Below are positions 43,986 to 45,515 of a stretch of DNA of 45,515 nucleotides, piece by piece. Under the pieces are notes generated by a model, which saw only the letters and a list, made by a program, of their open reading frames with translations, did not search any database and was not told where the DNA came from. The stretch spans positions 1 to 45,515 of the forward strand of contig NZ_QGSZ01000245.1 of assembly GCF_003857055.1 (NCBI RefSeq), written 5' to 3'. Both the position numbers and the translations under genes were made by a program. The stretch is from Micromonospora inaquosa (GTDB lineage Bacteria > Actinomycetota > Actinomycetes > Mycobacteriales > Micromonosporaceae). The number at the start of each line of letters is the position of its first letter. The first letter of the stretch is position 1.

Positions 43986-45515
43986 ATGGACGGCCAACAC
44001 GACGACCGGCACGACGACGCCGATGACCGGGACGACCCGGTGACCGGCGAGGACCAGCCGCGCCCGACGGGTTGGTGGGCCGGTGCCGCCGGCCCGCTGC
44101 GCCGCGTCGGGCTGATCGTCGCCGTCCTCGCCGTGGCCCTCGCCGGAGCGGTGCTCGGGGTGCTGGCCGGTGGCCAGGTGAGCACCGACATCGGCCCGTT
44201 CCGGGCCAACCTCAGCATCTCCCCCGCCCGGGACGGCGGCACCACCGTCGACATCCCGCCGCTCGGCGCGCTGCTGCTCGACAGCCATGACGGGCCGACC
44301 CACCTCACCGTCCGGCTGGGCGCGCTCGACCAGGGGCGCACCGAGGCGCTGATCGACGACCCGGCCAGCATCAGCCGGGCCAGCCAGAGCGCCGTGGAGG
44401 ACGTGCGCTCCGGGGTGATGCGCCTCGGCCTGCGTACCCTCGGCGCGTCAGTGCTGGTCACGTTGATCCTGGCCGGGCTGATCTTCCGCAACGTTCGGCG
44501 TACCGCCTGGGCGGGTGGGCTGGCACTGCTGGTCACCGCCGGCAGCCTCGGCACGGCGGCGGCGACCCTTCGTCCGCAGGCCATCGAGGAACCACGCTAC
44601 GAGGGGCTGCTGGTCAACGCGCCGGCCATCGTCGGTGACGCCCGCCGGATCGCCAACGACTACAGCAAGTACGCGGAGCAGTTGCAGCGCCTGGTCGGCA
44701 ACGTCAGCCAGCTCTACACCACCGTCTCGGCGCTGCCACTGTTGGAACCGACACCGGGCACCACGCGGGTGCTGCACGTCTCCGACATGCACCTCAACCC
44801 GACCGGCTGGCAGCTGATCCGGACGGTGGTGGAGCAGTTCGGCATCGACGTGGTGATCGACACCGGGGACATCACCGACTGGGGCAGCGAACCGGAAGCC
44901 TCCTTCGTCGCGTCGATCGGCCTGCTGAAGAAGCCGTACGTCTTCATCCGGGGCAACCACGACTCCGGCAAGACCGCCGCCGCGGTGGCCCGCCAGCCGA
45001 ACGCGATAGTGCTGAACAACACCACCACCACGGTCGCCGGGCTGACCATCGCCGGCATCGGCGACCCGCGCTTCACCCCCGACAAGAACACCTCCCCCGC
45101 CGGCAGCGGCCTGACCCAGCAGGTGGCCGACCAGGTGATCGGGGCCGGCAATCAGCTCGCCGCGACGATCCGCAGCTCACCCCGACCGGTCAACATCGCC
45201 CTGGTGCACGACCCGGCGTCGGCCGGGCCACTCGCCGGCACCTGCCCGCTGGTGCTGGCCGGGCACACCCACGCCCGGCAGATCTCCAAGCTGCCGGAGA
45301 CACCAGGGCAGCAGCCCACCACGCTGATGGTGGAGGGGTCCACCGGCGGTGCCGGGCTGCGCGGCCTGGAGGGCGAGAAGCCCACCCCGCTGTCGATGAG
45401 CGTGCTCTACTTCGACGAGCAGAAGATGCTCCAGGCGTACGACACGATCACCGTCGGCGGCACCGGGCAGGCGCAGGTCAACCTGGAACGACGCCTGGTG
45501 GAGAACCCGACCGCC
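43986..45515 (+). CDS. Membrane metallophosphoesterase (partial, runs off right edge)
   Basis: 510 codons without a stop to the window end, so the C-terminus is missing. The N-terminus is rich in Asp and His (MDGQHDDRHDDADDRDDP). A hydrophobic segment (VGLIVAVLAVALAGAVLGVLAGG) comes next, then an external loop, then two more (LGASVLVTLILAGLIF and WAGGLALLVTAGSLGTAAA). The catalytic calcineurin-like domain has HVSDMHLN (DxH), DTGDITDW (GDxxD), RGNHDS (GNHD) and AGHTHARQ (GHTH). With two or three hydrophobic segments the side of the membrane on which the domain lies is not settled. The ATG lacks a strong ribosome site. Confidence 0.85.
   Translation, partial: MDGQHDDRHDDADDRDDPVTGEDQPRPTGWWAGAAGPLRRVGLIVAVLAVALAGAVLGVLAGGQVSTDIGPFRANLSISPARDGGTTVDIPPLGALLLDSHDGPTHLTVRLGALDQGRTEALIDDPASISRASQSAVEDVRSGVMRLGLRTLGASVLVTLILAGLIFRNVRRTAWAGGLALLVTAGSLGTAAATLRPQAIEEPRYEGLLVNAPAIVGDARRIANDYSKYAEQLQRLVGNVSQLYTTVSALPLLEPTPGTTRVLHVSDMHLNPTGWQLIRTVVEQFGIDVVIDTGDITDWGSEPEASFVASIGLLKKPYVFIRGNHDSGKTAAAVARQPNAIVLNNTTTTVAGLTIAGIGDPRFTPDKNTSPAGSGLTQQVADQVIGAGNQLAATIRSSPRPVNIALVHDPASAGPLAGTCPLVLAGHTHARQISKLPETPGQQPTTLMVEGSTGGAGLRGLEGEKPTPLSMSVLYFDEQKMLQAYDTITVGGTGQAQVNLERRLVENPTA

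Overview
The window is high-GC actinomycete chromosomal DNA. GC-ending codons, GTG and TTG starts, leaderless TANNNT-GTG gene starts, and the order ilvBNC-serA-leuB-ilvE-cimA all point to an actinobacterium, most likely Micromonosporaceae (Micromonospora or a close relative). The taxon is an inference from memory of gene order and protein style; no rRNA is present. No tRNA, CRISPR array, insertion sequence or phage gene was recognised.

Layout. 1-18.2 kb is the branched-chain amino acid region. On the minus strand lie ilvB, ilvN, ilvC, serA, leuB, ilvE and cimA; ilvD is on the plus strand, divergent from a membrane GGDEF-EAL gene. Accessory genes sit between them: an ahpC remnant with ahpD, a PRC-barrel protein, a tyrosine phosphatase, apbE and a small unknown. 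Two transcription attenuators are visible. cimA is preceded by a 13-residue leader peptide (MVVVTSTSLIIAT), a hairpin and a perfect terminator with a U tract. ilvB is preceded by an 11-residue leader ([11 protein letters not shown]), a 10-bp hairpin that abuts the leader stop codon, and a terminator. The ilvB leader starts 4 nt past the GGDEF-EAL stop codon.

18.3-25.9 kb: a 21-bp-arm inverted repeat and a DUF3152-like metallopeptidase lipoprotein. Then a ROK regulator diverges from a tightly packed operon: polar amino acid ABC ATPase, binding protein, two permeases, type II asparaginase and CutC. It closes with a strong terminator. 25.9-30.9 kb is an accessory island of unknown function: two membrane proteins, then three mutually similar small helical proteins (one longer and possibly membrane-anchored), a 143-residue partner and a predicted PD-(D/E)XK nuclease-fold protein. 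Codon use is looser here than in the flanks. This is the best candidate for an undescribed system.

31-36.7 kb: an ArsR-SulP pair with an ArsR-type operator, and a GH2 beta-mannosidase divergent from a LacI regulator with two near-identical candidate operators. 36.7-45.5 kb: a second GGDEF-EAL protein with a ruined GGDEF motif and altered EAL loop, a PH-domain membrane protein, a D-2-hydroxyacid dehydrogenase, a GAF-GAF-SpoIIE phosphatase, a PQQ-type sugar dehydrogenase lipoprotein, and a membrane metallophosphoesterase running off the right edge.

How the genes work together. IlvBN, IlvC, IlvD and IlvE make valine, isoleucine and the leucine precursor. CimA feeds isoleucine from pyruvate and acetyl-CoA, LeuB serves the leucine (and probably citramalate) branch, and SerA opens serine synthesis. 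The two attenuators would tie ilvBNC and cimA to charged branched-chain tRNA supply.
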